Assembly: GCA_949130495.1 (NCBI GenBank)
Contig: OX422215.1
Location: forward strand, 531,447,755-531,511,754
Length of the DNA stretch: 64,000 bases
Direction: 5' to 3'
From: Sambucus nigra
Lineage: Eukaryota; Streptophyta; Magnoliopsida; Dipsacales; Adoxaceae
Each line of letters opens with the position of its first letter. Positions within the stretch are counted from its first letter, which is position 1. The position numbers were made by a program, and so were the translations under genes. Positions 46,438 to 59,741 of the stretch are shown in pieces. Under the pieces are notes generated by a model that saw only the letters and a program-made list of their open reading frames with translations, had not been told where the DNA came from and ran no database searches.

Positions 46438-46447
46438 TATATATACT
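46438..46447 (+). promoter_or_regulatory. TATA box of E8 5' LTR
   Basis: CTATATATAC. Confidence 0.65.
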
Positions 46448-46768
46448 TGTCACCTACAACCCTACAAAAGGGATCAGATTATTGCAGCCCTAGCTAAAAC
46501 TCTGCTTGTATACACAGTAGAGAGAGAGAGAGAGGGAGCTTATGTGCATTGTATCCAAGGCCATTAGTGCCCATAATTAGTGGATCACACACTCACAGTG
46601 TATGTAAGCCAAATTGGCTGAACCACTATACTTCATTGTCTCATTTCCTCTTATACTCATCCCCTTCTCCATACTTATACACTTATACACCTCTATGGTT
46701 GTCGTGGCTGCTACTGTTTGAGCACATTATCACTTATCCGATGGTGCTAAATCTTAGCATCATCAGTT

Positions 46769-46786
46769 TGGCGCCGTCTGTGGGAA
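46769..46786 (+). promoter_or_regulatory. Primer-binding site of E8
   Basis: TGGCGCCGTCTGTGGGAA, identical to E1 2239-2256. Confidence 0.85.
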
Positions 46787-46828
46787 TCGAGAAGACATCT
46801 CTTCCTTTGTACAGCTTGACCTCACTGG

Positions 46829-46833
46829 GCACT
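46829..46833. other. Target site duplication of E9, left copy (GCACT)
   Basis: Matches 57161-57165. Confidence 0.95.
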
Positions 46834-47310
46834 TGTAATACCCCGTATTTTTATAGCTTTTAAATTATGGGATTTATTAAATTTAATTGAGATAAATTAA
46901 TTTAATTTTAATCCGGAATGTTGCTTTAAATATTTACTAGTGTGACGAGAGTTAGTAATTATTGGAAATTTTTTATCTGTTGAATATTACTGGATGAGTA
47001 TAGTAATATATGAGATTTATTGTTATAATATTGTCACGTGTGAATAAAATGACAATTATGGAAATTTAAGTCGGGACGCGCCTGTGTCGTGTCGGGACTA
47101 AATGTTGATTAATAAGTGAATATTTTATAAGTTGTTCGTATGGTCGTTTTTAGTGTGCCAACGTGTCCGTAAGGGTCGAGATAGTCAGAAAAGTGTACCC
47201 GGGGGTTTAGTTTGGCTCTCGGGGCGTTTTTAGGCCCAATTAGTACCCCGGGAGGGCGTTTTGGATATTTCACAATTATGGGTAATTAAACCTACGAAAA
47301 TTAAAAGGGT

Positions 47311-47318
47311 TATATAAG
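47311..47318 (+). promoter_or_regulatory. TATA box of E9 5' LTR
   Basis: TATATAAG; same at 54651-54658 in the right LTR. Confidence 0.6.
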
Positions 47319-47852
47319 ATATCTAGGTTGTATTCTAGGGTTAGAACAACCAAATACAAATGACGGCCATTGGAGAGGAAGAGGAGAAGCTCTCCAAGGA
47401 GTTCTAGGCCAAGAACACCTCCGATTGCACCGCCGTCACCACCAACGCGTAGATCGCGAGACGGGGAACGAAACCACACCAATTTCGGCACCAACCAGAT
47501 TTCTAAAAATTCCAGGCAAGTGTTTATCTTGCTTATTTCATTGATGCATCTTTCATATTGGTTTAGGAATGATTTGGATGAATTGTATGGAAGAAAAACC
47601 CAATTTGAGATAGGAAATTGCATGTAGTGATGACTTAAATGATATTTTAGAAACCCTTTGTCATGTAAAGGATTAAGAGTTTGATTAAGAAAAGAGTTCT
47701 AATTAGATACAAACACTAAAAATTTATTCCGGATGATCGGACCATTGGAATCGCTTGAAATTTTAGTATGTTGTAGCGAACGGCAAGACAGGACTGCTGA
47801 CAAAAATTTAGCTTGATCGAACGATCGGATTTCTAAAAATATTATTTTTACT

Positions 47853-47960
47853 AGAGAGTTTTATGTTTTGAGGACTCTTAGAGAGTTTTATAATTTGAGG
47901 ACTCTTAGAGAGTTTTATATTTTGAGGACTATTAGAGAGTTTTATATTTTGAGGACTCCT
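47853..47960 (+). repeat. 27-bp tandem repeat, 4 copies, in E9 5' LTR
   Basis: Units of AGAGAGTTTTATRTTTTGAG followed by GACTCTT or GACTATT. The right LTR has only 3 copies (55194-55273). Confidence 0.9.
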
Positions 47961-48491
47961 CTAAATAAAAAAAATCAATTAAAACTCCATTTTAATTCTG
48001 ATTTCGAAACCATTTGAAATTCTCATCTTTGAAAATAAAATTCAAAATCCTTTAATGTAAGGCGAAATCTATATTTTTGGGATATCTTACATGAGGGACA
48101 ATGTAAGTATATGTTAAAGAGAGAGAGACACGTAAGAGAGTTACTTTGGGACAAATGTGTATACCTACTGAATTTTATACTTGGGAGGATAGAATCCGTG
48201 AGCGTGATGTAGTAAGTGGAAAAGTTCCTCAAATTAAAATAAGATGTGAATGGTTATACGTGATAACTAAATAATGAGAAATAAATACAAATGTCGTAAT
48301 TATGAGAATTGAGAATTTACCCATTATTGAAATGGTAATGTTAGTATAGTTATATGATTGTGTATGCATATACTATCTATGTGTGAAAATCATGCCCACG
48401 CTACTTGCTATCCCTGAGGTTACCGCACTGGGACAGTCTTATCTCGATGGGACCTTTATGGGGGATATTGACTTGTACCCTAGAAGATAGA

Positions 48492-48700
48492 TATCCTTGG
48501 TACAGGCTATCGGAATGATAGTTCAGACGGTCCTAAGAGATGCGGGTATGTGCTTTCCTCTTAGAGACTTGGAATCTATGCTTCGCCTCATTTTGTTTGT
48601 GTATAGGTATCCTTGGTACAGGCTATCGCAGTGATAGTTCAGATGGTCCTGAGAGACTTGGAATCTATACTTTGTCTCAATATTGTTTGAGCATGTGTTG
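48492..48700 (+). repeat. 116-bp imperfect tandem duplication in E9 5' LTR
   Basis: TATCCTTGGTACAGGCTATCG occurs at about 48492 and 48608 and the following sequence is repeated with changes. Each copy has the inverted repeat CTATC/GATAG. Also present in the right LTR near 55806-56010. Confidence 0.75.
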
Positions 48701-49831
48701 ATACAGTTCGAGAGTGATTCCGAATCTGTATTCCCTTAGTACGAGTGATACGGGGATTGGATAGTAGAGTATGCCCGCACCATAGTTGTTATTTGGGGTG
48801 CTGTTGTGATATATATATATTTTATGAGTAGTTAATATATATATGAAATTCTGAAATCTGGAACTGCCTACTGTGATGAGACATGTAGGACATGGTTGAT
48901 GACTCAAATTGTAAATACTTGTTTTGAGAAAGTATAATATGACACTGGAAAACTTTATTGATTTATAAAGTTAAAAATGAGAACTTTGGTTCTTTTTGAA
49001 CAATTGAATCGTTAAATTTTGAATCTTACGAGTAAGCTAAGATAAGTTAAATCATTGGGAAGATTAGTGCGATAAATGATAAGACAAACCGTTGGGAAGG
49101 TTAGTGCGATAGGTGTGCATATTAGAAGAGAGGTGAGAATTCCTCAAGAGAGTGACGCACTAATATGTTGTTGCATTGGCTTGTATCAATTTAAATACTT
49201 GCTAAACAAATTTTAAACCATATACACTATCGAGCTCTGACCCGTTTTTCTCTCTCTCTCTCTCTCTTGTATATATATATGTATGTATTACAGGTGCCCA
49301 GCCACAGGGGCGTCTTGCTTAGGATGTCTTGGAAGGAACGCGCTGCAGCTTAGGTGGAAGTTGCAGGACTCTTGATTAGACGACTTCCTTCATTCGGATC
49401 CACTCTTAGTACTTTCATCTAGTTGGGCATGTGTAGCTCTTTCCATTATTCCGTTGTTATTGGACATTTGTATTTCAGTTATTTCCAGTATTATTACTAT
49501 GGGATTTATTCAGTTTGGATGTGTGACTTTAGATTTCGTATGTTGACATTCGATTGACGAATGTATTAAATTAATTGGATTATGTTGCAGAATTTAATGT
49601 GGTGTGATTCTTACTTATTGAATGTTGTTAATAAAATAAATGATTTTTCTTTAAATAAAATTTGGAAAGTATGTATGAACATGGTTTTGACACTTAGCTT
49701 AATTAATTAGGGTGTTAAATTGGAAAATTTTATTTTTCGACAGTGATGCTAAGAATGGACCAACTGTTCACCTTGATTTAATTTAATAAAGGAGTGATCG
49801 CCCGATATTTAATTAGGCGGGGTGTCACAGG

Positions 49832-49843
49832 TGGTATCAGAGC
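49832..49843 (+). promoter_or_regulatory. Primer-binding site of E9
   Basis: TGGTATCAGAGC, complement of the initiator tRNA-Met 3' end. Confidence 0.9.
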
Positions 49844-52800
49844 ATCAGGTTCTAGTGTCCTTAGGATCTGTACGGCTTATTATGCTTTCAGCGTTGCTTT
49901 GTTTGCTATAGAGCCCTATGTTTAGGATTGTTGATTCCCTTGACGGGATTTCGTTCTCCTGCTATAATGTGTATACACTAGTGAATTCTAATTTCGTTCG
50001 GATGTGTGCGTGTGCCGAGCGATGACGGATGTCAGAAGAGGACCGTTAAGCGTACATCAGGAGGCAGGGCTTAGTTGATATTATAAAATATATCCGAGGA
50101 TGATGACCGTAGTCGAGGTCACCTCCATTATGGCACGAGAAGCCACGACTAGAAAGGCTACTAAGGTGCAGCAATGATTTCTCAAATGCTGTTATAGTCA
50201 AATGAGGTGCGAGGGTAAAACTTACCCAACGTATTACAAAAACGTGTAGAGACTGTTAGTGGGAAATTTTAGAAATGCGAAAATTGTATGTGTCTTTACC
50301 AAAGGAGGTAATGTACCCAAAGGCTTAGATATAGGACGAAGTGTGGCAAACTGAAAGTGAAAATTTAGAGAAAATTTTCTTGGCTTTCGGGACGAAATTA
50401 TAATGGTTGGAATCAACCACAAATTTTAGAAGTGGAATGCTATGCCTATAGGAGAACCTTAGGTACAGTGTTGACCGTATGTTCCTTCCTTAACTGTTCA
50501 GGGTGAGAAGAAAACGTGGTTCTGAACTCATCGCGGGAGGGCATGACTGAAATCCGATTGTGGATATGAACCCTAATCATTAGCAAATATTGTATCGAAA
50601 GATGTAGATACGAGTGGAGGAAACGACTCTAAGTGGGAGACCAACTCGTAATAATAATTGATAATACTCGAGGAGGAAATTCTGATGGACGGTTGATTCA
50701 GAGGTTGACAATGTTGTATTTTGTCAATAAAGATGATAATGCTCCTTGTGTGGGAAGCTTAAAGAAATCGAAGAATTTAGTCGAGAATAAGACTGAATAC
50801 AATGGTGGTGATATAGCACCAAAAAGAGATGTGGATATACATCAGGGGACCCATTTAAATGATTCGGATAATGGAATTCTTACGAAGTGATGGTAAATTC
50901 AGTAAGTGCTATTATAGATAGTAACATGATCTTTATGGCCTAAAAAGTTAAAGGAACAATCGGAATGGTTAACAGGAATCGAGTTTACTAAAGTCCGAGA
51001 GGAGGACGAATCCTAACCTGGTTAGTAGGACAGGTGGTAAGTGGATTATGTACTGAGGTATTTTGTGCGGAGTGAGATCGCTCACGATAATATGTTCCAA
51101 AGTGAGAATAAGGACAAGAATACGGTGCCTAGTAAAAGGCAACGATTAAAATAATTTTGTTATGGTTTGGGTAGACGTGTTACGTCCGAAAACCATTTGC
51201 GCAGTCAAGACGATTGACAAGGTAGAAGTGTAAGTTGTATCCTTAGAGGATGAGGCGTGTTTATGTGACACGAGAGAGTCACTATATTTTTTGCATTGCT
51301 AGATTAGCATGTGAGACGAGATTAATGCATATAATTATAAATGTTACCATTATGTGAATATTTTTCCCTAGTGTAGCGGAATTTTTCTTTAGTGCTATCC
51401 GCGGAGGATGAATGAGTATATCAACAGTGTTTTATACTTTATTGAGGTTACTCGTTGTAGTGATGCGATACACGAGTATGATATTATCTTGTTTAAAACA
51501 TTAAAGAAATGGTTAGTACGATAGTGGGCATTTATTGCAAGGTTATCGGAGTGGTTGCATTAGTGCAACATGTTTTATGTATGTTTTGGCGAGGCTTTAC
51601 CTGTGAGAAGGTTGGACTCGCACCTATATTATCTATCTTAGAGACTTCGGAGGAGATAGTGGGCTCGAGATATTCGATGTCAAAGTATGTATAAACGTTT
51701 CCAATATGATTCCGTATGTATCGGGATTTACCGTTGAGCGAAAAGATTTGACGCAGTATTATGTTTGGCACTCCGGACTTAGTGATAGGAAGAGTGCAGG
51801 GTTATATTTATCCTTAAGAGACGTGGGAGTTAAGAGTTATACCCCTAATGTTAGAAAAAGGAATTTTGAGAATTCCGATTGTATGTATTCGAGGTTTATG
51901 GAATGCTATTACCACCAACCTATGCTGAACGATAGTGAAATTTGGTGAAACGTTCTTTGTTAAGCATAATTACGAGAGAAATTGTAACTTTTCTGTCAAG
52001 GGACGGAATAAAGGGGTATATACTATGGACGGAGGACCTAACGGATTTCGATAACCGACAATGCTAGGTAGTAGTGTATCGGAAGGGTTCCTTGTTTGGA
52101 TTTCTCTTTGCGAGACATCCCACGCATGAAACTTAGCATAAGGTTGGAAATAGGGAGACGTTTGGTCACTATTCCATTAGCTCGGTACCCTGGTCAAAAT
52201 TGGATCAAGTAATTATGTATGTAAGTTGGAAGTTGAATTTTGTTTTAAGGTCATTGGAGCCGGATTTTTGTGGTAGGAAAGTATTAAAAGTTATCCCCAC
52301 GAGTTGAGGGGTGGAACGATGATAAGGAGAATTTAAGAATTTTGATTTCTAGGGTGATTGAGAGTACCCAAATGTCATAACCGCGTACAGAACACAAGGT
52401 GAATAAAGAGTTGGAATGATTTTTAGCATGGATTATCTGGAAAGAACTTTATATTATACAAAAGAGATGACCTATAATTATTTTGATGAATAGAGCGATA
52501 GTGATTTATTTTGGTTGTCGTACCTATTTGGGAAAATTGTTGTACTTATCTGAGGAAGGTTGAGAATTATTATTCCTCTTTTATTGTCATGAAATTTTAA
52601 TGCCCTATCCCTTATATTTCGTTGAATTTAGTTAGTCCTACAGATGAGTAGCACGACGTTCGCTCTCCCAGGGCGGGCGGAGTGTTGCAAAAATGTGGGC
52701 ATCTTGGTTAACTACAGTTAAAATAGTCTGAGTCGAAGGGACGTGGTAATAGACGTGTGAAATATATGTTTGTGGGTCTAGTATATAGAGTGGAAGTGAT

Positions 52801-54161
52801 AGAGTGGATTAAACGTCACATGAGGAGGGATAATCCATACGTAAGTGTGCAATTAGAATAGCACGCCCTAACTTGATTGGAAGGCTGTGGGAAGCCATTC
52901 AAGAATTGGTATTCCTTGAATATAGTAGAATTTAATTGTTATGAAGCACACCCGGAGCGGAGTTGTTATTAGTCAAGTGTGAGAGAGACTCACACATATA
53001 AAGAGTAATGATGTTAGTATAGTATAACAGATCCAGAAGTGCACTTCGTGGAGAGAAGAGCACGGGTGGAACTTTCGGCATACTACAAGGAAGGAAGGGG
53101 AGTATTACGTGTCACTTAATGTGAGACATTTCAAGGGAAGAATTGATGTTTAGCGAGACGTAGTGAGTAGTCTCTACATGCACTGCCCATAGGTAAGGTT
53201 TGGTTGAAAGAGGATAATCAACCAAATAATTTTGTGTTTATCGAAAATTCCTGAAATTGGAAGAGGTTGGTAAAGTCGATAAAGTTCTTGGATGGGTTGC
53301 CATCCTCAAAACAAGATCAAGGGTTTATCCCGAACATGTGAATTAAGTCACCGAGAAGGAAGTGATTGATATTCCTTTGTCTGGCTTACAATATTAACTA
53401 GTATGCCCCAGACTTCCTTTGAAAGGAAGGATCGCGCCAGTTCATGGTCCGGCGCAGTATAAATTTCTGAATCAGGATGAGATTGGTGAATCCCACCTTT
53501 GATATGGGATTTCAGGAACCAGCGGAGATAAGATTTCGTTTCAAGTAGGATGTATCACCCTTAGCCAGGGAATATGCGCATGGTGATCAAAGATTAGTGG
53601 AGCCACGTGAAGGAGATTTTGGAATCTTGGTACGGTGATTTCAAGAATGCTCTGTAGAAGCACTCGTACCTGTTTGTCGCGTATGAGGTACTTATTAAGG
53701 TTTTGTTATGGAAGAACCTCGACTATTCTCCTTCCGTATGTTTAGAGAAGAGTAGATAATCAGAATTTTTGGATCGGTCGAGAAAATATCCGATAACTAT
53801 GGTAGAATTCCACGACTGTTTTAGACGAGCAAGAGTGATCAAATGTTCATAATATTTTTTCAGAATGGGAGTTTTCTATATGAATAAATCTGAGTATTTG
53901 TCATGTAGTGAGGTGCGGCCTCCTAATGATAGTGAAATAATGAAATGTATAACGTACAGGCGTGACCTATGCGAATGTCATCGGTTGGGACCACAATGTG
54001 AAGTGTCTCCAAAGAGAATGCAAAACAATGTTACTGTGAAGAACGGGCTATAGTGATTGAGCGCCGTAATGTGTAGTTAGTTTGTGTACGGAAAAGGATA
54101 TCCAGAATTGTGCTACCTGATAGGACTTATTTTCCGAATTTCGGGACGAAATTCAGTTATT
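49844..54161 (+). other. E9 interior, no recognisable coding
   Basis: About 4.3 kb scanned on both strands. The longest frames are 60-85 codons and none shows a Gag, protease, RT or integrase motif. A patch FSGRD-like is absent except the short TTTCGGGACGAAATT near 54139, which is the usual stretch before the 3' LTR in this gypsy group. Whether the interior is a scrambled old pol or unrelated sequence cannot be told by eye. Confidence 0.7.
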
Positions 54162-54173
54162 AGGGGGGAAATA
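54162..54173 (+). promoter_or_regulatory. Polypurine tract of E9
   Basis: AGGGGGGAAATA directly before the right LTR. Confidence 0.8.
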
Positions 54174-57160
54174 TGTAATACCCCGTATTTTTATAGCTTT
54201 TAAATTATGGGATTTATTAAATTTAATTGAGATAAATTAATTTAATTTTAATCCGGAATGTTGCTTTAAATATTTACTAGTGTGACGAGAGTTAGTAATT
54301 ATTGGAAATTTGTTATCTGTTGAATATTACTGGATGAGTATAGTAATATATGAGATTTATTGTTATAATATTGTCACGTGTGAATAAAATGACAATTATG
54401 GAAATTTAAGTCGGGACGCGCCTGTGTCGTGTCGGGACTAAATGTTGATTAATAAGTGAATATTTTATAAGTTGTTCATATGGTCGTTTTGAGTGCGCCA
54501 ACGTGTCCGGAAGGGTCGAGATAGTCAGAAAAGTGTACCCGGGGGTTTAGTTTGGGTCTCGGGGCATTTTTAGGCCCAATTAGTACCCCGGGAGGGCGTT
54601 TTGGACATTTCGCAATTATGTGTAATTAAACCTACGAAAATTAAAAGGGTTATATAAGATATCTAGGTTGTCTTCTAGGGTTAGAACAACCAAAGACAAA
54701 TGACGGCCATTGGAGAGGAAGAGGCGAAGCTCTCCAAGGAGTTCTAGGCCAAGAACACCTCCGATTGCACCGCCGTCACCACCAACGCGTAGATCGCGAG
54801 ACGGGGAACGAAACCACACCAATTTCGGCACCAAACCAGATATCTAAAAATTCCAGGCAAGTGTTTATCTTGCTTATTTCATTGATGCATCTTTCATATT
54901 GGTTTAGGAATGATTAGGATGAATTGTATGGAAGAAAAACCCAATTTGAGATAGGAAATTGCATGTAGTGATGACTTAAATGATATTTTAGAAACCCTTT
55001 GTCATGTAAAGGATTAAGAGTTTGATTAAGAAAAGAGTTCTAATTAGATACAAACACTAAAAATTTTATTCTGGATGATCGGACCATTGGAATCGCTTGA
55101 AATTTTAGTATGTTGTAGCGAACGGCGAGACAGGACTGCTGACAAAAATTCAGCTTGATCGAACGATCGGATTTCTAAAAATATTATTTTTACTAGAGAG
55201 TTTTATGTTTTGAGGACTCTTAGAGAGTTTTATAATTTGAGGACTATTAGAGAGTTTTATATTTTGAGGACTCTTCTAAATAAAAAAAAATCAATTAAAA
55301 CTCCATTTTAATTCCGATTTCGAAACCATTTGAAATTCTCATCTTTGAAAATAAAATTCAAATTCCTTTAATGTAAGGCGAAATCTATATTTTTGGGATA
55401 TCTTACATGAGGGACAATGTAAGTATATGTTAAAGAGAGAGAGACACGTAAGAGAGTTACTTTGGGACAAATGTGTATACCTACTGAATTTTATACTTGG
55501 GAGGATAGAATCCGTGAGCGTGATGTAGTAAGTGGAAAAGTTCCTCAAATTAAAATAAGATGTGAATGGTTATACGTGATAACTAAATAATGAGAAATAA
55601 ATACAAATGTCGTAATTATGGGAATTGAGAAGTTACCCATTATTGAAATGGTAATGTTAGTAAACTTATATGATTGTGTATGCATATACTATCTATGTGT
55701 GAAAATCATGCCCACGCTACTTGCTATCCCTGAGGTTACCGCGCTGGGACAGTCTTATCTCGATGGGACCTTTATGGGGGATATTGACTTGTACCCTAGA
55801 AGATAGATATCCTTGGTACAGGCTATCGGAATGATAGTTCAGACGGTCCTAAGAGATGCGGGTATGTGCTTTCCTCTTAGAGACTTGGTATCTATGCTTC
55901 GCCTCATTTTGTTTGTGTATAGGTATCCTTGGTACAAGCTATCGCAGTGATAGTTCAGACGGTCCTGAGAGACTTGGAATCTATACTTTGTCTCAATATT
56001 GTTTGAGCATGTGTTGATACAGTTCGAGAGTGATTCCGAATCTGTATTCCCTTAGTACGAGTGATACGGGGATTGGATAGTAGAGTATGCCCGCACCATA
56101 GTTGTTATTTGGGGTGCTGTTGTGATATATATATATATTTTATGAGTAGTTAATATATATATGAAATTCTGAAATCTGGAACTGCCTACTGTGATGAGAC
56201 ATGTAGGACATGGTTGATGACTCAAATTGTAAATACTTGTTTTGAGAAAGTATAATATGACACTGGAAAACTTTATTGATTTATAAAGTTAAAAATGAGA
56301 ACTTTGGTTGCAAATTGAAATATTCTTTTCGAACAATTGAATCGTTAAATTTTGAATCTTACGAGTAAGCTAAGATAAGTTAAATCATTGGGAAGATTAG
56401 TGCGATAAATGATAAGACAAACCATTGGGAAGGTTAGTGCGGTAGGTGTGCACATTAGAAGAGAGGTGAGAATTCTTCAAGAGAGTGACGCACTAATATG
56501 TTGTTGCATTGGCTTGTATCAATTTAAATACTTGCTAAATAAATTTTAAACCATATACACTATCGGGCTCTGACCCGTTTTTCTCTCTCTCTCTCTCTTG
56601 TATATATATATGTATGTATTACAGGTGCCCAGCCACAGGGGCGTCTTGCTTAGGATGTCTTGGAAGGAACGCGCTGCAGCTTAGGTGGAAGTTGCAGGAC
56701 TCTTGATTAGATGACTTCCTTCATTCGGATCCACTCTTAGTACTTTCATCTAGTTGTGCATGTGTAGCTCTTTCCATTATTCCGTTGTTATTGGACATTT
56801 GTATTTCAGTTATTTCCAGTATTATTACTATGGGATTTATTCAGTTTGGATGTGTGACTTTAGATTTCGTATGTTGACATTCGATTGGCGAATGTATTAA
56901 ATTAATTGGATTATGTTGCAGAATTTAATGTGGTGTGATTCTTACTTATTGAATGTTGTTAATAAAATAAATAATTTTTCTTTAAATAAAATTTGGAAAG
57001 TATGTATGAACATGGTTTTGACACTTAGCTTAATTAATTAGGGTGTTAAATTGGAAAATTTTATTTTTCGACAGTGATGCTAAGAATGGACCAACTGTTC
57101 ACCTTGATTTAATTTAATAAAGGAGTGATCGCCCGGTATTTAATTAGGCGGGGTGTCACA
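54174..57160 (+). repeat. E9 3' LTR
   Basis: 2987 bp, near-identical to the left LTR, one 27-bp unit shorter in the tandem repeat but with a few small insertions. Confidence 0.95.
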
Positions 57161-57165
57161 GCACT
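57161..57165. other. Target site duplication of E9, right copy (GCACT)
   Basis: Matches 46829-46833; the E8 leader resumes here. Confidence 0.95.
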
Positions 57166-57281
57166 CTGGTGGTGAGCCAGCACTCCCCCTGAGAGGTGAT
57201 GTTTCACCATTGAAAGAGACCCACTAAGGTCCTCAAGCTCACCAGTCTTTTCTTCAGTTCAGCTTTTCATAGCTCAAACAC

Positions 57282-59741
57282 ATGGCACCTGAAATACCAC
57301 CACCACCACTTCCCCCGCCAGATGATGGGGGAAGACCCAGTTCCAGTCAACCGCCGCCTCAGTCTGAGATGGCTGATGTGGCGGCAGCCTTAAAGTCTCT
57401 GGAAGCAAGCCAACGGATGATGCAGGAGCAGTTCACAGCTCTAAGCCAGAACATACTAAGAGCACCAGGGGTTTCACCTGAGATGATTACTCCGGCAACA
57501 GTTCCAGGACAGCATGAGGCCAGGGGACCACCCCAGGCACCGCGTAAAGACCTGCCACCTCCTCAGCGGCGTAGGGATGTTGCTGACCCCCGGCGTCTAC
57601 GCCTGGGGAGGCAAGGAAACCCATGCCCTGAGGACAGGTAGGACAATATGGAGGGAGAGGAGGCCCCTATAGAATGCTGGGAACCATATGAGGTCTCCAA
57701 CAATACTGTACGACCTCTCCAGGATAGTAGAGGAAAGTGCGGGAGACCAAATCCTGATGATCACCCGAGAGGCTCTGTTTTTTATCGCTCGAGCAGGGGG
57801 TCAGCCTTTGAGAGGCTGGGCCCAGTAAATGACCTGCGGGAACAATTGTCCAGGTCAAGAAGTGCTGCGAGGTCCAGGAGGGAGGCAGTAGATGGCCGAC
57901 CCCAAGGACGAGATGACGGCCAAAGGGAAGTAAACAGCCGACACAGGCCCGCTGCGGCAGAACCCCCCGTCCACCTTAAAGAGGCGGCAGGGGATAACAT
58001 CGGCCAAGTCGACCCTGTGAGGCCCTAGAATGACTCAATCCAACGGTTAGAGGATAATATCGGTGATATACTGAAGAGCCGGGACCCTCTTTAGACGGGA
58101 TACACCATAGGCTCACCCTTTGTGGCAAAGATAGTCAACTTCACCACGCCATCAAAGTTCAAGCCACCTGTGGTCACCCCAAGATATGACGGGAGCACCA
58201 ACCCTGTCCACCACGTGGAGATGTATCAGTCAGCAGCAGACATATACTCTATCTCGGATGAGATGAGGTGTCGTGCCTTCTCAGGTACCCTGACTGGGGC
58301 TACACATGTCTGGTACACGTCTCTTCTAAAAAATTCCATTGAAAACTTTAAGCAGTTGGCGGACCTGTTCATCCACAACTTTTTTTTTAGGGTGAGGCCA
58401 CAGAAGAAGACTACCCACCTGCTCTATGTTAAGCAGGGGAAGAGTGAGAGTCTGAGGGACTACATAGCCATATTCAATAAGGAGAAGCTGGAGGTGGAAG
58501 ACTATGAGGAGAGCATAGCTATGACAGCCCTGATTGGAGGAATCCAAAAGGGGAAGCTGTTATGGAAGCTTGCTGAAGACCCTCCGAGGATGATGGCTGA
58601 ACTGCTGTCGACAGCAGGAAAGGTGATAAACGCCGAAGAGGCGATGGCTGCAAAATATAAAGACGAAAAAGGAGGTGCTAGTGGGGGTAAATACCCTAAG
58701 AAGAATAAAGAGGGGAAGAAGAGGTCCACGGATGACAAGTTCACTGGTTACACCCCTCTAACGGTCAGCTGTGAACAGATTCTCAATGAGATAAAGAGTG
58801 ACAGGTCCCTGAAGTGGCCTGAGAAGCTGAGGGCAGCCCCCGGCAAGAGGAATAAGAACCTGTGGTGTGAATTTCACCAAGACCACGACCACGTAATGGA
58901 CAAATGCTTTGCTCTGAAAGATGAGATTGAGAAGATGCTGAAGGAAGGGAAGCTCAAAAAGTACGTCAACAAAGGCACCTTCAAGAGGGGCCGAGGGGAC
59001 GACCCCAGAAAGAAGCGAGGCGATGCATGTAGAGAAGGTCCTCAAAAAAGAGGGGACGACCCTTCCAATGATAAGGACGACCCTGACCTCCCGTCGAGAG
59101 ACGACCACGGCCCTGTCAAGAGGCTTAATATGATCTCGCTCAGAGTGGGAATGATCTCCGGGGGTCTTGCAGGAGGAGGGTCTGAGGTCTCAGATAGGAA
59201 GGCCCATGTGGCTGAGGCCAAGGCAGTGACGAAGACGGTACACGCAACCTCCCTGGAGGTCAAGTCAGAAAAGAGGAAGAAGGTTGATATGGACACACTG
59301 ATAGTGGGATTTTCAAGAATGGACTTCAAATTCCTCTTAGCCCCACATCATGACCCTCTCGTCATCACTACCAGGGTGCACGGATGCGAGGTGCCGAGGA
59401 TCCTAATAGATGGGGGCTCATCTGCAGGCGTGATATTTTGGTCGTGCTTCAAAGCCTTAGGCCTCAGCCGTGCTAGACTCGTCCCCTACCATCATCCATT
59501 GATTGGGTTCAGTGGGGAAAAGGTTCATCCCCTTGGGGTATATGAGGCCGATGTGAGGATGGGGGACGAGTGGCCGAGATGGCTCACCAAGAAGGTCAGT
59601 TTCTTTGTGATGGATGAGCATGTGTTTTCGGCCTACAACATCATACTGGGGCATGTGGCCCTCAAGGGGTTTGAAGCTGTGCCGTCTACGGTCCATCAGA
59701 TGATCAAATTTCCTACCCCTTACGGGGTGGGGGAAGTTTAG
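57282..59741 (+). pseudogene. gag: E8 gag and protease, interrupted by stops
   Basis: ATG at 57282 follows the leader (46787-46833 joined to 57166-57281). The N-terminus is proline- and serine-rich, then weakly coiled; the middle (57648-58028) is arginine-rich. The capsid core runs about 58122-58650 (T-P-R-Y-D-G-S-T-N-P, W-Y-T-S-L), followed by a lysine-rich segment and the zinc knuckle W-C-E-F-H-Q-D-H-D-H-x4-C at 58861-58905. The protease has I-D-G-G-S-S at about 59404. All parts are in one frame, broken only by TAG at 57639, 58026, 58092 and 59739; each is compatible with a former CAG. This is the best preserved Gag of the three Tat elements here. Confidence 0.85.

Larger units (their letters stand above)
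45974..46765 (+). repeat. E8 5' LTR (start uncertain)
   Basis: Ends TTAGCATCATCA at 46765, three bases before a primer site identical to that of E1. It holds a 38-bp tandem repeat at its left side, a 9-bp-arm hairpin and TATA box at 46408-46447 and a GA run near 46520. No TG start is evident; the repeats abut the minus-strand gag remnant, so the left end may be truncated. Confidence 0.7.
46834..49829 (+). repeat. E9 5' LTR
   Basis: 2996 bp. TATA box TATATAAG at 47311-47318. Contains a 27-bp tandem repeat and a 116-bp duplication. Small ORFs on both strands around 47276-47627 are shared with the right LTR. Confidence 0.95.
46834..57160 (+). mobile_element. E9: young coding-empty gypsy-type LTR element (LARD-like)
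   Basis: Two LTRs of 2996 and 2987 bp with ends TGTAATACCCC...GGTGTCACA, an initiator-Met primer site, a purine tract and the duplication GCACT. The LTRs are about 98.5-99% identical by eye. The 4.3-kb interior has no recognisable gag or pol, so the element was moved in trans. The LTR ends resemble Tekay/Del chromoviruses; that assignment is by ends only. It sits in the leader of E8, 47 bases after its primer site. Confidence 0.9.

Noticed and set aside
47276..47627. Overlapping ORFs on both strands in the E9 LTR (copy at 54616-54834)
   Set aside because: They lie just after the LTR TATA box and the plus-strand frame differs between the two LTRs by small indels; no homology recognised.
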